Shown: positions 8,932 to 17,677 of the stretch, piece by piece | Layout: every line of letters begins with the position of its first letter | Numbering within the stretch: the first letter of the stretch is position 1 | NCBI RefSeq assembly: GCF_045062745.1 | Contig: NZ_JBJGED010000039.1 | Coordinates: 4,007 to 68,006, forward strand | Direction of reading: 5' to 3' | Length of the DNA stretch: 64,000 bases | Source of the DNA: Paenibacillus_AA sp045062745 | Lineage (GTDB): Bacteria > Bacillota > Bacilli > Paenibacillales > NBRC-103111 | Position numbers and translations under genes: made by a program | The notes under the pieces: generated by a model | The model's database searches: none | Seen by the model: the letters and a program-made list of their open reading frames with translations, nothing else | Told to the model about the DNA's origin: nothing

Positions 8932-8982
8932 AGTTACCCTTCTGAGCTCCAGCTCTACCTTCCCAGATCCGCCATCGTCTGC

Positions 8983-10710
8983 TCACCCTACCAGTTCCAT
9001 CTTGAACCGGCTCATGCCTTCGAACAGCTGCTGCGCCAGCTCGTGAATGTCGTCCGACTGCGCCGCGATCTGTTGGATCGCTTCGTGCTGCTCCACGGAC
9101 GTGGAGTTCACTTCCTGCACACCGGCCGCGGTCTCCTCGGCGATCGCCACCACGAGTGTCAGCGTCTCGGCGAAGCCGGCGTTGCGCGTCTTGGCGGCAT
9201 GCGTTTGCTCGCGGATCAGCCCCATGCGCCCGTGCAGCTGCTCGATGGAAGCCTCGATCGAGCGAAACGACTGCAGCGTATCGGCGAGCTTGCCGCTCTG
9301 CACGGCGGCGGCGTCCTGCACGCTGTGCATCTGCTGCCGGACCTCGTGCGTCTGCTCCTGCAGCGCGCCGATCAGCTGCGCGATCGAGCCTGCAGACGAC
9401 GCGCTCTCATCCGCCAGCTGCCGCACCTGGCCGGCGATGACGGAGAACCCGCGGCCGTGCTGCCCCGCACGCGCCGCCTCGATCGCGGCGTTGACGGCGA
9501 GCACGTTCGTCTCCGTCGCGATGTCGCGGATTGTCCGCACGATGCGGCCGATCTGCTCGGAATCCGCGACGAAGCGTTCCATCGCCGCCGCCGCCGCGCC
9601 GAGCAGCTCCTCCGAGCGGCCGGCGGCCGCTTGCAGCTGCAGGACGGCCTGCGAGCCCGTCCGCGTATTGCCGCTCGCCTCCCGGCTGAGCGCATGCACG
9701 TGCTCGGCGTGGCCGGAGATGCCGGCCACCTCGTCCGCCAGCTCGGCGACGAGCTGCGCACTTTTCTCCGTCTGGGCCGCCTGCTGGTCGGCCCCCGTGG
9801 AGATCTCCTCGAGCGCACGGACGATGCTCGCGTTCGCGGACGCCGTCACTTGCGCGAAATGCCGGAACCGGCCGGACCGCTCCGACAGCGAGGAGGCGAT
9901 GCCGTGCGTCCCCTGCAGCATCGTCCGCACCTGCGCCATCATCCGGTCGAACTCCCGGCTCAGCTGGCCGAATTCATCGTGCGACGTGGAGCCGATCGGC
10001 TGGCGGAAGTCACCCTCGGCCAGTACCGCCGCGGCGCGCTGCAGGCGGCGCACCGGCCGGATGAACGCTTGCAGCAAATAAGCGGAGACGGCCAGGGTGA
10101 GGAGCAGCACGAGCAGGGAAGCGACCGCCATGACTGCGGTAGTGTGCGCCAAGCTGGCGCGAGAAGCCGCTGCCGCCGCGTCCGCCGCCCGGGAGAAGTC
10201 GGCGTCGAACCGGCTCACCAGCTCGAACACCCGATCCCGCTCCTGCTGAGTTTCCCGATAGAGGGAGTCGGTGTTTTTTTGAATATCCCGGTCGGTCAAG
10301 CTCTTGTTCTCCATCAAGCTCACCGCCCGGTCGAACAGTTCGAGGAAATTCGTGCGGGCCATGACGAGTTCGCTGCGCCAGGCGCGCTGCTCGTCGGTCT
10401 CGGCCGTATTGCCGATCCGGCTGATCAGGGCCTCGAATTCCGCCCGTTTCTTATTGTAGGTGTCTACATATGTAAGGTCGCGGGAGATCATCAAGCCGGA
10501 AGAAATGTCCTTCAGCTCCTGCGTCATAACGAGCAAATCCCGCGCCAATAGCTGCTGCTCGGTTTTAGCCGTCTGATGATCGAACTGCTCCTCGATGCCG
10601 CGTACCTGTTGCTGATTGAATCCCGCCACACCCAGAAACGCGAGCGCGAGCAACGCGAAGCTGAGCAGCAGCTTCCCTTTCCAGGAGACTGTCATCGTCC
10701 TCCATCCCAT
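8983..10710 (-). CDS. Methyl-accepting chemotaxis protein
   Basis: Chemoreceptor of 575 residues that would signal to the CheA/CheW array. A membrane segment lies near residues 12-32, followed by a periplasmic four-helix-bundle-like domain of about 150 residues. A second membrane segment is near 190-210, followed by HAMP and the long coiled-coil signalling domain. The hairpin tip contains TETNVLAVNAAIEAARAGQH, close to the universal MCP tip. The start at 10710 follows GGAGGGG on the minus strand; an ATG five codons in is a weaker alternative. It is inserted between phoP and pstS on the opposite strand; a link to phosphate taxis is only a guess. Confidence 0.93.
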   Translation of the reverse strand: MGWRTMTVSWKGKLLLSFALLALAFLGVAGFNQQQVRGIEEQFDHQTAKTEQQLLARDLLVMTQELKDISSGLMISRDLTYVDTYNKKRAEFEALISRIGNTAETDEQRAWRSELVMARTNFLELFDRAVSLMENKSLTDRDIQKNTDSLYRETQQERDRVFELVSRFDADFSRAADAAAAASRASLAHTTAVMAVASLLVLLLTLAVSAYLLQAFIRPVRRLQRAAAVLAEGDFRQPIGSTSHDEFGQLSREFDRMMAQVRTMLQGTHGIASSLSERSGRFRHFAQVTASANASIVRALEEISTGADQQAAQTEKSAQLVAELADEVAGISGHAEHVHALSREASGNTRTGSQAVLQLQAAAGRSEELLGAAAAAMERFVADSEQIGRIVRTIRDIATETNVLAVNAAIEAARAGQHGRGFSVIAGQVRQLADESASSAGSIAQLIGALQEQTHEVRQQMHSVQDAAAVQSGKLADTLQSFRSIEASIEQLHGRMGLIREQTHAAKTRNAGFAETLTLVVAIAEETAAGVQEVNSTSVEQHEAIQQIAAQSDDIHELAQQLFEGMSRFKMELVG

Positions 10711-10942
10711 TCGAACCCCTCCAATATGTGGATGTCTCTATCTAGGCTCAGTATAGGGAGAAACTATTAAGTAGAACATGAGAGTCTGTAAATCGTATGT
10801 TAAACCTTGCTCAGGCGTCCTGCCACGAACGCCGGTATACCTGTCACCCGCCGACTCTCTTCATCTAATAGCTGGATTTTCCGACGGCATCGCGCACTCA
10901 CCCAGTTCACCGTTTTCCCCCGGCAACCCGACGGCTCACATT
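10711..10942. other. Intergenic region between MCP gene and pstS
   Basis: A shared upstream region for two divergent genes. It holds a short hairpin (GGCGT / ACGCC arms near 10815-10835) and no ORF I can support. I compared the minus strand with the c-di-GMP riboswitch and did not find its conserved tetraloop receptor segments. Confidence 0.4.
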
Positions 10943-10981
10943 TTTACATTGCCTTTACGTTGAGACGGATTTCTCTTAACA
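10943..10981 (+). promoter_or_regulatory. PhoP box before pstS
   Basis: TTTACA at 10943, TTTACG at 10954 and TTAACA at 10976 keep an 11-base phase, with one register left degenerate. It ends 67 bases before the pstS start. Confidence 0.75.
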
Positions 10982-11048
10982 ATCAATTGCTACGATTACA
11001 AACGTAGACAACAAAAACAAACCAAGAGAAAGAGGAGGGCATTCAGAG

Positions 11049-11966
11049 ATGTTTAAGCTGATGTCGAGAAAGATGCTAGGCTTGGCAATGGTAGCGGTTC
11101 TGACTACGGGGGCGTTGGCAGGGTGCGGGACCAAAAACAACGATTCGAAAACTACGACAAACGGTTCGACTCCGGCTCCTTCCGCCGCAGCAACAGCAAC
11201 TAAAGCTCCGGAAGTGACGGGGAAAGTATCCGCCTCCGGCTCCACGGCGCTGCAGCCGCTCGTGGCGAAGGCCGCTCAAGATTTCATGGCGAAAAATCCG
11301 AAGGCCGAAGTTACGGTAACAGGCGGCGGCTCCGGTACAGGCGTGAAAAACGTGGCTGACGGCGTATCCGATATCGGGAACTCCGACGTAGAAGCCGATC
11401 CGCAATACAAGGACAAGCTGAAGGATAACATCGTCGTGCTCGCTCCGTTCGCTCTGATCGTGAACAAAGACGTGGGCGTGGATAACTTGACCAAGCAGCA
11501 AGCAGCCGACATTTTCATGGGCAACATCAAGAACTGGAAAGAAGTAGGCGGCAAGGATCAGCCGATCAACGTTGTACACCGTCAAGAAAGCTCCGGTTCT
11601 CGGAAGCTCGTGAAGCAAATCGTGCTGGACAACAAAGAGTTTACAAAAGACGGCGTAACGCAAGACGCGAGCAAAACGGTAGCGGAAGCGGTAGGCACCA
11701 CGGCCGGTTCCATCGGATATGTAGACGTGCCTTACATCAAAGGCAATGACAAGATCAAAGCATTGAAGCTGGACGGCGTCGAATATTCGGCCGACAACAT
11801 CAAAGCCGGCAAATACCCGCTGTACGGCATCGAGCATATGTACACGAAGGGCGAGCCGACTGGCGCTACGAAAGCATTCCTCGACTTTATTATGAGCAAA
11901 GAGTTCTTGAATAAACCAGAAGTCGTGGACCTTGGCTTCCTGCCGGCCGACCTTCTGAAGAAGTAA
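11049..11966 (+). CDS. pstS: Phosphate-binding lipoprotein PstS
   Basis: High-affinity phosphate receptor of the Pst importer, 305 residues, anchored outside the membrane. The signal peptide ends in the lipobox ALAGC with Cys26, then a Ser/Thr/Ala linker. The phosphate-binding PBP-like fold starts with VSASGSTALQPL. Further motifs are GGGSGTGVKNV, which supplies phosphate ligands, SDVEADPQ and RQESSGSRKL. Length and composition are usual for Gram-positive PstS. It opens the pst gene group, preceded by a PhoP box and followed by a terminator that would leave most transcripts covering pstS alone, giving more receptor than permease. Confidence 0.95.
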   Translation: MFKLMSRKMLGLAMVAVLTTGALAGCGTKNNDSKTTTNGSTPAPSAAATATKAPEVTGKVSASGSTALQPLVAKAAQDFMAKNPKAEVTVTGGGSGTGVKNVADGVSDIGNSDVEADPQYKDKLKDNIVVLAPFALIVNKDVGVDNLTKQQAADIFMGNIKNWKEVGGKDQPINVVHRQESSGSRKLVKQIVLDNKEFTKDGVTQDASKTVAEAVGTTAGSIGYVDVPYIKGNDKIKALKLDGVEYSADNIKAGKYPLYGIEHMYTKGEPTGATKAFLDFIMSKEFLNKPEVVDLGFLPADLLKK

Positions 11967-11980
11967 GATCGTGGAATCCC

Positions 11981-12009
11981 AAGAGCTGTGCCGAGGCACA
12001 GCTCTTTTT
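11981..12009 (+). terminator. Terminator between pstS and pstC
   Basis: A 12-bp inverted repeat AAGAGCTGTGCC / GGCACAGCTCTT with a very short loop is followed by TTTTTG. It likely limits read-through from the pstS promoter into pstC. Confidence 0.9.
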
Positions 12010-12055
12010 GGGCTTTTCTAAGCTTGTGGGTACGGTTGCTTAGGTACTGCCCGTT

Positions 12056-12083
12056 TTTACATTCACTTTACAAATTATTAATA
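12056..12083 (+). promoter_or_regulatory. PhoP box before pstC
   Basis: TTTACA at 12056, TTTACA at 12067 and TTAATA at 12078 are three consecutive registers of 11 bases. A candidate -10 (TATCAT, 12104) is 20 bases further on. This gives pstCAB-phoU a PhoP-dependent promoter of its own. Confidence 0.75.
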
Positions 12084-12133
12084 TGGGGAAAACAGTCCGC
12101 CCCTATCATAAGGAATGAGAGGGGGAGCTATTG

Positions 12134-13048
12134 GTGATCGGTATGGCAAGAATAAAGTCGGCTTCCGACAAATGGACAAAAAGACAGAAACGAACGGACG
12201 ACGTGATGCGGTGGGTGTTTATATCCAGCGCTACGCTCGTCACGCTCATAATTTTCGCGATTATTGCCTTCATTGGCTACCAGGGGCTTCAGACGTTCCG
12301 GGACGTGTCGCTTAAAGAGTTTTTCTTCTCTTCGGACTGGTCCCCGACAGCGGACAAGCCGAAATTCGGCGCGTTCTCATTCTTGTACAGTACAATCTTG
12401 CTGACGGCGCTGTCTGTTGTGCTGGCGGTGCCGTTAGCCTTGTCAGGCGCGGTGTTTATCGCCAAGATCGCGCCAAAGTGGATGCGCGAAATATTGCGCC
12501 CCGCGGCCGACCTCTTCGTCGGCATCCCTTCGGTCGTCTACGGCTTGATCGGCCTGACCGTGATCGTACCTTTCCTTGCCCGAGTATTCGGCGGCATCGG
12601 CTATGGCATCCTGCCCGCCGCGATCATCCTCGCGGTCATGATCCTGCCGACGATCATGTCGATCTCCGAGGACTCGATCCGCTCGCTGCCCCGGAGGCTC
12701 GAGGAGGCGTCGCTCGCGCTCGGCGCGACGCGCTGGCAGACGATCTGGCGCTTGCTGCTGCCGGCCGCGCGCCCCGGCATTCTAACCGCGGTCATCCTGG
12801 GGATGGGCCGCGCGATCGGCGAGACCATGGCCGTCTTCATGGTCATCGGCAACTCGCCCAAAATCCCGAGCTCGCTGATCGATTCCACGACCGTGCTCAC
12901 GACCGCCATCGTGAAGGATATGGCGAATACGTTCTACGGCACCGCTTGGAACAACGCGCTCTACATGATGGCGCTGCTGCTCCTATTCGTATCACTGGGT
13001 CTCATTCTCGGCATCCGGATCTTATCGCGAAGGAGTGACCTGAAATGA
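12134..13048 (+). CDS. pstC: Phosphate ABC transporter permease PstC
   Basis: One of two membrane subunits of the phosphate channel, about 304 residues with six membrane segments. The cytoplasmic loop RLEEASLALGATRWQTIWRL is the permease EAA motif. GMGRAIGETMAVFMVIGN contains the conserved Arg and Glu of PstC/PstA. I prefer the GTG at 12134 because it sits six bases after GAGGGGGAG. A TTG at 12131 is too close to the ribosome site, and an ATG at 12143 is rather far. The stop overlaps the pstA start by four bases. Confidence 0.93.
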   Translation: MIGMARIKSASDKWTKRQKRTDDVMRWVFISSATLVTLIIFAIIAFIGYQGLQTFRDVSLKEFFFSSDWSPTADKPKFGAFSFLYSTILLTALSVVLAVPLALSGAVFIAKIAPKWMREILRPAADLFVGIPSVVYGLIGLTVIVPFLARVFGGIGYGILPAAIILAVMILPTIMSISEDSIRSLPRRLEEASLALGATRWQTIWRLLLPAARPGILTAVILGMGRAIGETMAVFMVIGNSPKIPSSLIDSTTVLTTAIVKDMANTFYGTAWNNALYMMALLLLFVSLGLILGIRILSRRSDLK

Positions 13049-13905
13049 ACCTGAACAAAATTACGAACCGGCTGGCCACGATTTATTTTTGGGGCGCGGG
13101 CATTGTCATCATCCTGATTCTCGCCTGGTTCCTCGTTCGCATCCTTGGGGCTGGGCTGCCTCACCTGTCCTGGCACTTCATCACCGGAAAGCCGCAAGAG
13201 CTGACGGCGGGAGGCGGCGTCGGGCCGCATCTGTTCAACTCGTTCTACATCTTATTCCTGTCGATGCTCTTCGCAACGCCGATCGGCATCGGGGCCGGCG
13301 TGTACTTGAGCATATTCGCCAAGAAGAACAAGTTCACGGACCTCGTCCGCATATCGGTAGAGGCGTTGTCCTCCGTGCCTTCGATTGTATTCGGCTTGTT
13401 CGGCGCTTTGATCTTCGTGAACTGGATGGGCTGGAGGTTCTCGATCCTTGGGGGATCGGCCACGCTGGCGCTGCTGAACTTGCCTGTTCTGGTGCGCGTA
13501 ACCGAAGAAAGCTTGCGCACGGTGCCCCAGTCGTACTGGGAAGCTTCCCTCGCCTTGGGCTCGACCCGCTGGCAAAGCATTCGCAAGGTGCTGCTGCCGG
13601 CCGCGCTCCCGGGACTCGTGACGGGAATCACGCTGGTCGCCGGACGGGCGCTGGGGGAGACGGCGATCTTGATCTACACGGCAGGGACCTCGGTATCCCG
13701 GAAATTCCCGGACTTCGATCCGTTCGCGATCGGCGAGACGCTGGCGGTCCATCTGTGGTATGTCGGCGGCAGCTCGCTGGCGCCGGATGCGAAGGAGATC
13801 GCCCAAGGCAGCGCGGCGCTGCTCGTTCTGGTCGTGCTCGTATTCAACCTGCTGATCGCCATCCCGACCCGTATGGTCCAAAAGAAAATGACCGGCGAGA
13901 AGTAA
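13045..13905 (+). CDS. pstA: Phosphate ABC transporter permease PstA
   Basis: Second membrane subunit of the Pst importer, 286 residues. It shows the EAA loop SYWEASLALGSTRWQSIRKV and the conserved GRALGETAILIYTAG helix, plus five to six hydrophobic segments. The ATGA overlap with pstC implies coupled translation of the two partners in equal amounts. Only 21 bases separate it from pstB. Confidence 0.94.
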   Translation: MNLNKITNRLATIYFWGAGIVIILILAWFLVRILGAGLPHLSWHFITGKPQELTAGGGVGPHLFNSFYILFLSMLFATPIGIGAGVYLSIFAKKNKFTDLVRISVEALSSVPSIVFGLFGALIFVNWMGWRFSILGGSATLALLNLPVLVRVTEESLRTVPQSYWEASLALGSTRWQSIRKVLLPAALPGLVTGITLVAGRALGETAILIYTAGTSVSRKFPDFDPFAIGETLAVHLWYVGGSSLAPDAKEIAQGSAALLVLVVLVFNLLIAIPTRMVQKKMTGEK

Positions 13906-13926
13906 ATAAAAAGGGGGCCTATCCAA

Positions 13927-14679
13927 GTGGCAATCATCGAAATCTCCAATCTGGATTTATACTATACGGAATTTCATGCGCTCAAGCAGATTGAGATGAA
14001 CATTCAAGAGCGGTCGATCACCGCGTTCATCGGTCCTTCCGGCTGCGGCAAATCGACGCTGCTGCGCACGCTGAATCGGATGAACGATACGATCCGCGGG
14101 GTACGGATCAGCGGCAACGTCACGGTCGGGGGCGAAGACATCTACGGTCCCGGCGTGAACGTGGAGGCGCTGCGCAAACGGATCGGGATGGTGTTCCAGC
14201 AGCCGAACCCGTTCCCGAAGTCGATCTACGAGAACGTCGCTTACGGCCCTCGTATTCATGGGATTTCCAATAAGGCCGAGCTCGATCAGATCGTGGAGAA
14301 GAGCTTGCGCGCCGCCGCACTGTGGGATGAAGTGAAGGATTACTTGAAAAAATCGGCCTACGGCTTGTCCGGCGGGCAGCAGCAGCGGCTGTGCATCGCC
14401 AGGGCGCTGGCGGTCAGCCCTACGATTCTGCTGATGGACGAGCCGACGTCGGCGCTCGATCCGATCTCGACGTTGAAGATCGAGGAGCTGATCCAGGAGC
14501 TGAAGGACCAGTATACGATCGTCATCGTCACGCACAACATGCAGCAGGCGGCCCGCGTATCCGGCCAGACCGCGTTCTTCCTGAACGGGGAAGTGGTCGA
14601 ATTCGCCGACACCGTGAAGCTGTTCTCCAACCCGGACGATCAGCGTACGGAAGATTACATTACCGGCCGATTCGGCTGA
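13927..14679 (+). CDS. pstB: Phosphate ABC transporter ATP-binding protein PstB
   Basis: Cytoplasmic ATPase of 250 residues that powers the Pst importer. It has Walker A GPSGCGKST at 36-44, the Q loop VFQQPNPFPKSIYENVAYG typical of PstB, the signature LSGGQQQRL, Walker B ILLMDEPTSALD and the switch His in IVTHNMQQAAR. The start is the GTG at 13927 after AGGGGG. The length is the family norm. Confidence 0.95.
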   Translation: MAIIEISNLDLYYTEFHALKQIEMNIQERSITAFIGPSGCGKSTLLRTLNRMNDTIRGVRISGNVTVGGEDIYGPGVNVEALRKRIGMVFQQPNPFPKSIYENVAYGPRIHGISNKAELDQIVEKSLRAAALWDEVKDYLKKSAYGLSGGQQQRLCIARALAVSPTILLMDEPTSALDPISTLKIEELIQELKDQYTIVIVTHNMQQAARVSGQTAFFLNGEVVEFADTVKLFSNPDDQRTEDYITGRFG

Positions 14680-14705
14680 TTATTCGAGTAGGGGGAACTT
14701 AAGCG

Positions 14706-15368
14706 ATGGTAACGAAGCGTCAACAGTTTGACTCCGCGCTGAGCGGACTGCGCAAGCATTTGATCGAGATGGGCGAGAAGGTGGAGAAGGCGATCCTCCT
14801 GTCCGTCCAGTCGCTGAAGGCCGGAGACCTGGACTTGGCCCGGCAGCTTATCGCCGACGATGCGGCTATCAACGCGATGGAGGAGCAGATCGACGAGCTG
14901 GGCACGAACTTGATCGCGACCCAGCAGCCCGTGGCCAAAGATCTGCGCCGCATCATCATCGCCTTCCGGATGGCGAGCGATCTGGAGCGGATGGCAGACC
15001 TGGCGGTCGATATCGCGAAGGTTACGCTGCGCATCGGCGAGGAGCCGCTGATCAAGCCGCTCGTCGACATTCCACGGATGGCCGAGATCGTGCAGCTCAT
15101 GACGAACGAGAGCATCGACGCGTACGTCAATGAGAACGTCGATCTGGCGTACAAGATGGCGAAAATGGACGATGAAGTCGACCAGCTGCACAGCCAGATT
15201 CTGCGCGAATTGTTCGTGTTCATGGTGGACAATCCGAAGACGGTCAACCAGTCGCTGTTGCTCTGCTTCGTCAGCCGCTACCTGGAGCGGATGGCGGATC
15301 ACGCGACGAACATCGGGGAGAGCGTCGTATATCTCGTGAAGGGCAAGCGGCCGGATCTGAACGTATAA
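14706..15368 (+). CDS. phoU: Phosphate signalling protein PhoU
   Basis: All-helical protein of 220 residues with the two PhoU repeats. Each carries the metal-binding E/D pattern, seen as FRMASDLERMADLAVDIA and SRYLERMADHATNIGE. PhoU couples Pst transporter status to PhoR and restrains the Pho response when phosphate is plentiful. The start follows GTAGGGGGA. It is the last conventional member of the pst operon; a GGDEF/EAL gene begins only 17 bases after it. Confidence 0.95.
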   Translation: MVTKRQQFDSALSGLRKHLIEMGEKVEKAILLSVQSLKAGDLDLARQLIADDAAINAMEEQIDELGTNLIATQQPVAKDLRRIIIAFRMASDLERMADLAVDIAKVTLRIGEEPLIKPLVDIPRMAEIVQLMTNESIDAYVNENVDLAYKMAKMDDEVDQLHSQILRELFVFMVDNPKTVNQSLLLCFVSRYLERMADHATNIGESVVYLVKGKRPDLNV

Positions 15369-15385
15369 TACTGCGAGGGATAAGC

Positions 15386-17677
15386 ATGTTCCGATTGAAC
15401 AGCCAAGAGCTGGAACGGATCCGACATCAATGGAAAACAAGCCGAGTAGGGCTGATTTATTTGGACATCGCCCGCTATGCCGAATGGGAAAGCCTGGCGG
15501 GCAGCGGTTATGGAGAGCATCTGCTCACTTCGATCAAATCGAGCCTGCTGCAGCTCCAAGCCGAGACCCCATCGATATTCAAAATGAACCGGGTCGGAGC
15601 CGATTTCTTTTTCTTCGCCGCACTCAAGGTGAAGCAGCCCGACGACCGGCACTACAAAGATTTGCAGGAGATCGGCACCCGTTTGAAGCTGGAGCTGACC
15701 CGTCTGATCCGCTACAAGACGGAGTCGGACCGCCGGCAGGTGCCGATCGATTTTCATATGGGGACGGCCCTGCTCTCAGAGGGACCGAACAGAGCCGACG
15801 GGAAAGGGAAGGGCGCCTTCGGGGAGTCCGACCTGGCCCATATGGACCACTGCATCTACATAGCTGTGAAGCAAGCGATTCGCGCCGCCCGGCTGCAGGA
15901 CGGCTCCGAGGCGTCCGACGAAACCCGTGAGTTCCTGTCGATCATGGACCTGCAGCTCATTACGTCCGTGTATCAGCCGATCGTCTCGTTCGAGGATGCG
16001 CGCATCTTCGGCTACGAAGCGCTCACCCGCGGTCCGGTCGGCTCCGTGTTCCATTCCCCGATCCACCTCTTCCAATTCGCCGAGAGGGAGAACATGCTGT
16101 ACATGCTGGACCGGCTCGCGCGCGAGAAAGCGGTCTCCGGCTGTATCGGCCTGTCGCAGACGGAGCGGGTGTTCATCAACATTCCCGCCCATGTCATTCA
16201 CGATCCCCAATTCACCCCGGGTCAGACGCTCAAGCTGCTCGAAGCCCGCGGGCTGACTCCCCACAATGTCGTGTTCGAGATTACGGAGCGCAGCTCGATC
16301 GAGGATTTCACGACGACGAAGCTGCTGCTGCAGCACTATCGCAGCCAAGGGTACCAGATCGCGATCGACGACGCCGGGGCGGGGTACTCCTCCTTGCAGG
16401 CGATTGCCGAGCTGCAGCCGGATTTCATCAAGGTCGACCGCTCGCTCATTCAGGATATCCATAAAGACAAGATCAAAGAGAACATCCTGGAGACATTCGT
16501 CTCCTTCGCCGAGAAAATGAACATCCGTATCATCGCCGAAGGCATCGAGAAGCTCGAGGAGCTTATGAAGCTGATGCAGATGGGCGTCCACCTCGGCCAA
16601 GGCTACTTCCTCGCGCGGCCGGAGCCCCTTCTCGCGCCGTTGTCCAGGGACGTCATGGAGCATCTGCTGCGCCAGCGCAAGCTGAAGAGCGCGAGCGCCC
16701 TAATGACCATTGGGCAGCTCGCCGTCCCGAATCGGACGTTCGGACCCGATACGTCCATCTCGGAGGTCGCCAATTACTTCCGGGCGAACGAGCCCGTCAT
16801 CTGCGCGGTCATCGTCGCGAAGGGCGCTCCGGTCGGCCTTATTATGCGGGACAAGCTGTTCCAGCAGCTCGCGGGCCAATACGGCCTGTCGCTCTATTGG
16901 AACCGGCCGATCAGCCAGCTCATGGATAGGTATCCGCTCATCGTGGACGAGCAGATGCCGATCGATCAAGTGTCCCAGATGGCGACATCCCGGGAATTCA
17001 ACCAGCTGTACGACTATGTCGTCATCACCTCGTCGGGTCAATTCCTAGGCGCTGCGTCCATCCGGTCGATTCTGGAGTCGATTACGAAGGCCCACATCGA
17101 GCATGCCCGTATCGCCAATCCGCTCACCGGACTCCCGGGCAACGTGCAGATCCAGCGGGAGCTTACGAAGCGGCTGGGGGAGAAGCGCGACTTTTCCGTG
17201 ATTTACGCCGATCTGGATTTTTTCAAATGGTACAACGACCGCTTCGGCTTCCATAAAGGGGATCAGATGATTCAGTTCACCGGCGATGTCCTGCAGGAGG
17301 CGAGCCGGATCAGCGGCCACCCGTTCGATTTCGTGGGCCATATCGGGGGCGACGACTTCATCGTCATCACGGATGCGGACGAGCCGGAGCGGCTGTGCGA
17401 GGAAATGATCCATCTGTTCGAGCAGGGAGTTGGCTCCTTCTACGAGCCGAGGCCCGGGGAAGAGCGCCGCCGGGTATTCGACCGCGAGGGGCAGCCCGTC
17501 GACGCCGACGGCGTAAGCTTGTCGCTCTCGCTGATCCTGTGCCCGGGTTACGCGGAGATGACGCTGGAGCACATCTCCCAGGAGGCGGCTAAGCTGAAGA
17601 AAGAGGCGAAGTCGCGCAAGGGCAGCGTCTATGTCGTCTGTCAGCCTTCGAATGGCAGTACGTCCCGGAGCTCTTGA
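15386..17677 (+). CDS. GGDEF-EAL-CBS-GGDEF cyclic-di-GMP protein
   Basis: A 763-residue soluble protein with four parts. Residues 1-165 look like a degenerate GGDEF-type domain in which the signature is replaced by RVGADFF. Residues 190-420 form an EAL phosphodiesterase domain with EALTR at 211, FEITERSS near 298, DDAGAGYSS near 329, KVDRSL near 349 and AEGIE near 384. These retain most metal and catalytic positions. Two CBS-like repeats lie at about 435-560. A second GGDEF domain has GGDD near 653, compatible with cyclase activity. It may both make and break c-di-GMP. It starts 17 bases after phoU, and its 3' end overlaps the convergent HAD gene by 37 bases. Confidence 0.9.
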   Translation: MFRLNSQELERIRHQWKTSRVGLIYLDIARYAEWESLAGSGYGEHLLTSIKSSLLQLQAETPSIFKMNRVGADFFFFAALKVKQPDDRHYKDLQEIGTRLKLELTRLIRYKTESDRRQVPIDFHMGTALLSEGPNRADGKGKGAFGESDLAHMDHCIYIAVKQAIRAARLQDGSEASDETREFLSIMDLQLITSVYQPIVSFEDARIFGYEALTRGPVGSVFHSPIHLFQFAERENMLYMLDRLAREKAVSGCIGLSQTERVFINIPAHVIHDPQFTPGQTLKLLEARGLTPHNVVFEITERSSIEDFTTTKLLLQHYRSQGYQIAIDDAGAGYSSLQAIAELQPDFIKVDRSLIQDIHKDKIKENILETFVSFAEKMNIRIIAEGIEKLEELMKLMQMGVHLGQGYFLARPEPLLAPLSRDVMEHLLRQRKLKSASALMTIGQLAVPNRTFGPDTSISEVANYFRANEPVICAVIVAKGAPVGLIMRDKLFQQLAGQYGLSLYWNRPISQLMDRYPLIVDEQMPIDQVSQMATSREFNQLYDYVVITSSGQFLGAASIRSILESITKAHIEHARIANPLTGLPGNVQIQRELTKRLGEKRDFSVIYADLDFFKWYNDRFGFHKGDQMIQFTGDVLQEASRISGHPFDFVGHIGGDDFIVITDADEPERLCEEMIHLFEQGVGSFYEPRPGEERRRVFDREGQPVDADGVSLSLSLILCPGYAEMTLEHISQEAAKLKKEAKSRKGSVYVVCQPSNGSTSRSS

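Noticed and set aside
9043..10551. A 502-residue open frame opposite the MCP gene
   Set aside because: Arg/His-rich shadow of a GC-rich gene; the MCP reading has clear domains.
10780..10945. c-di-GMP riboswitch on the minus strand before the MCP gene
   Set aside because: A hairpin exists, but the conserved CACGCACAGGGCAAACC and GACGCAAAGCC segments are missing.
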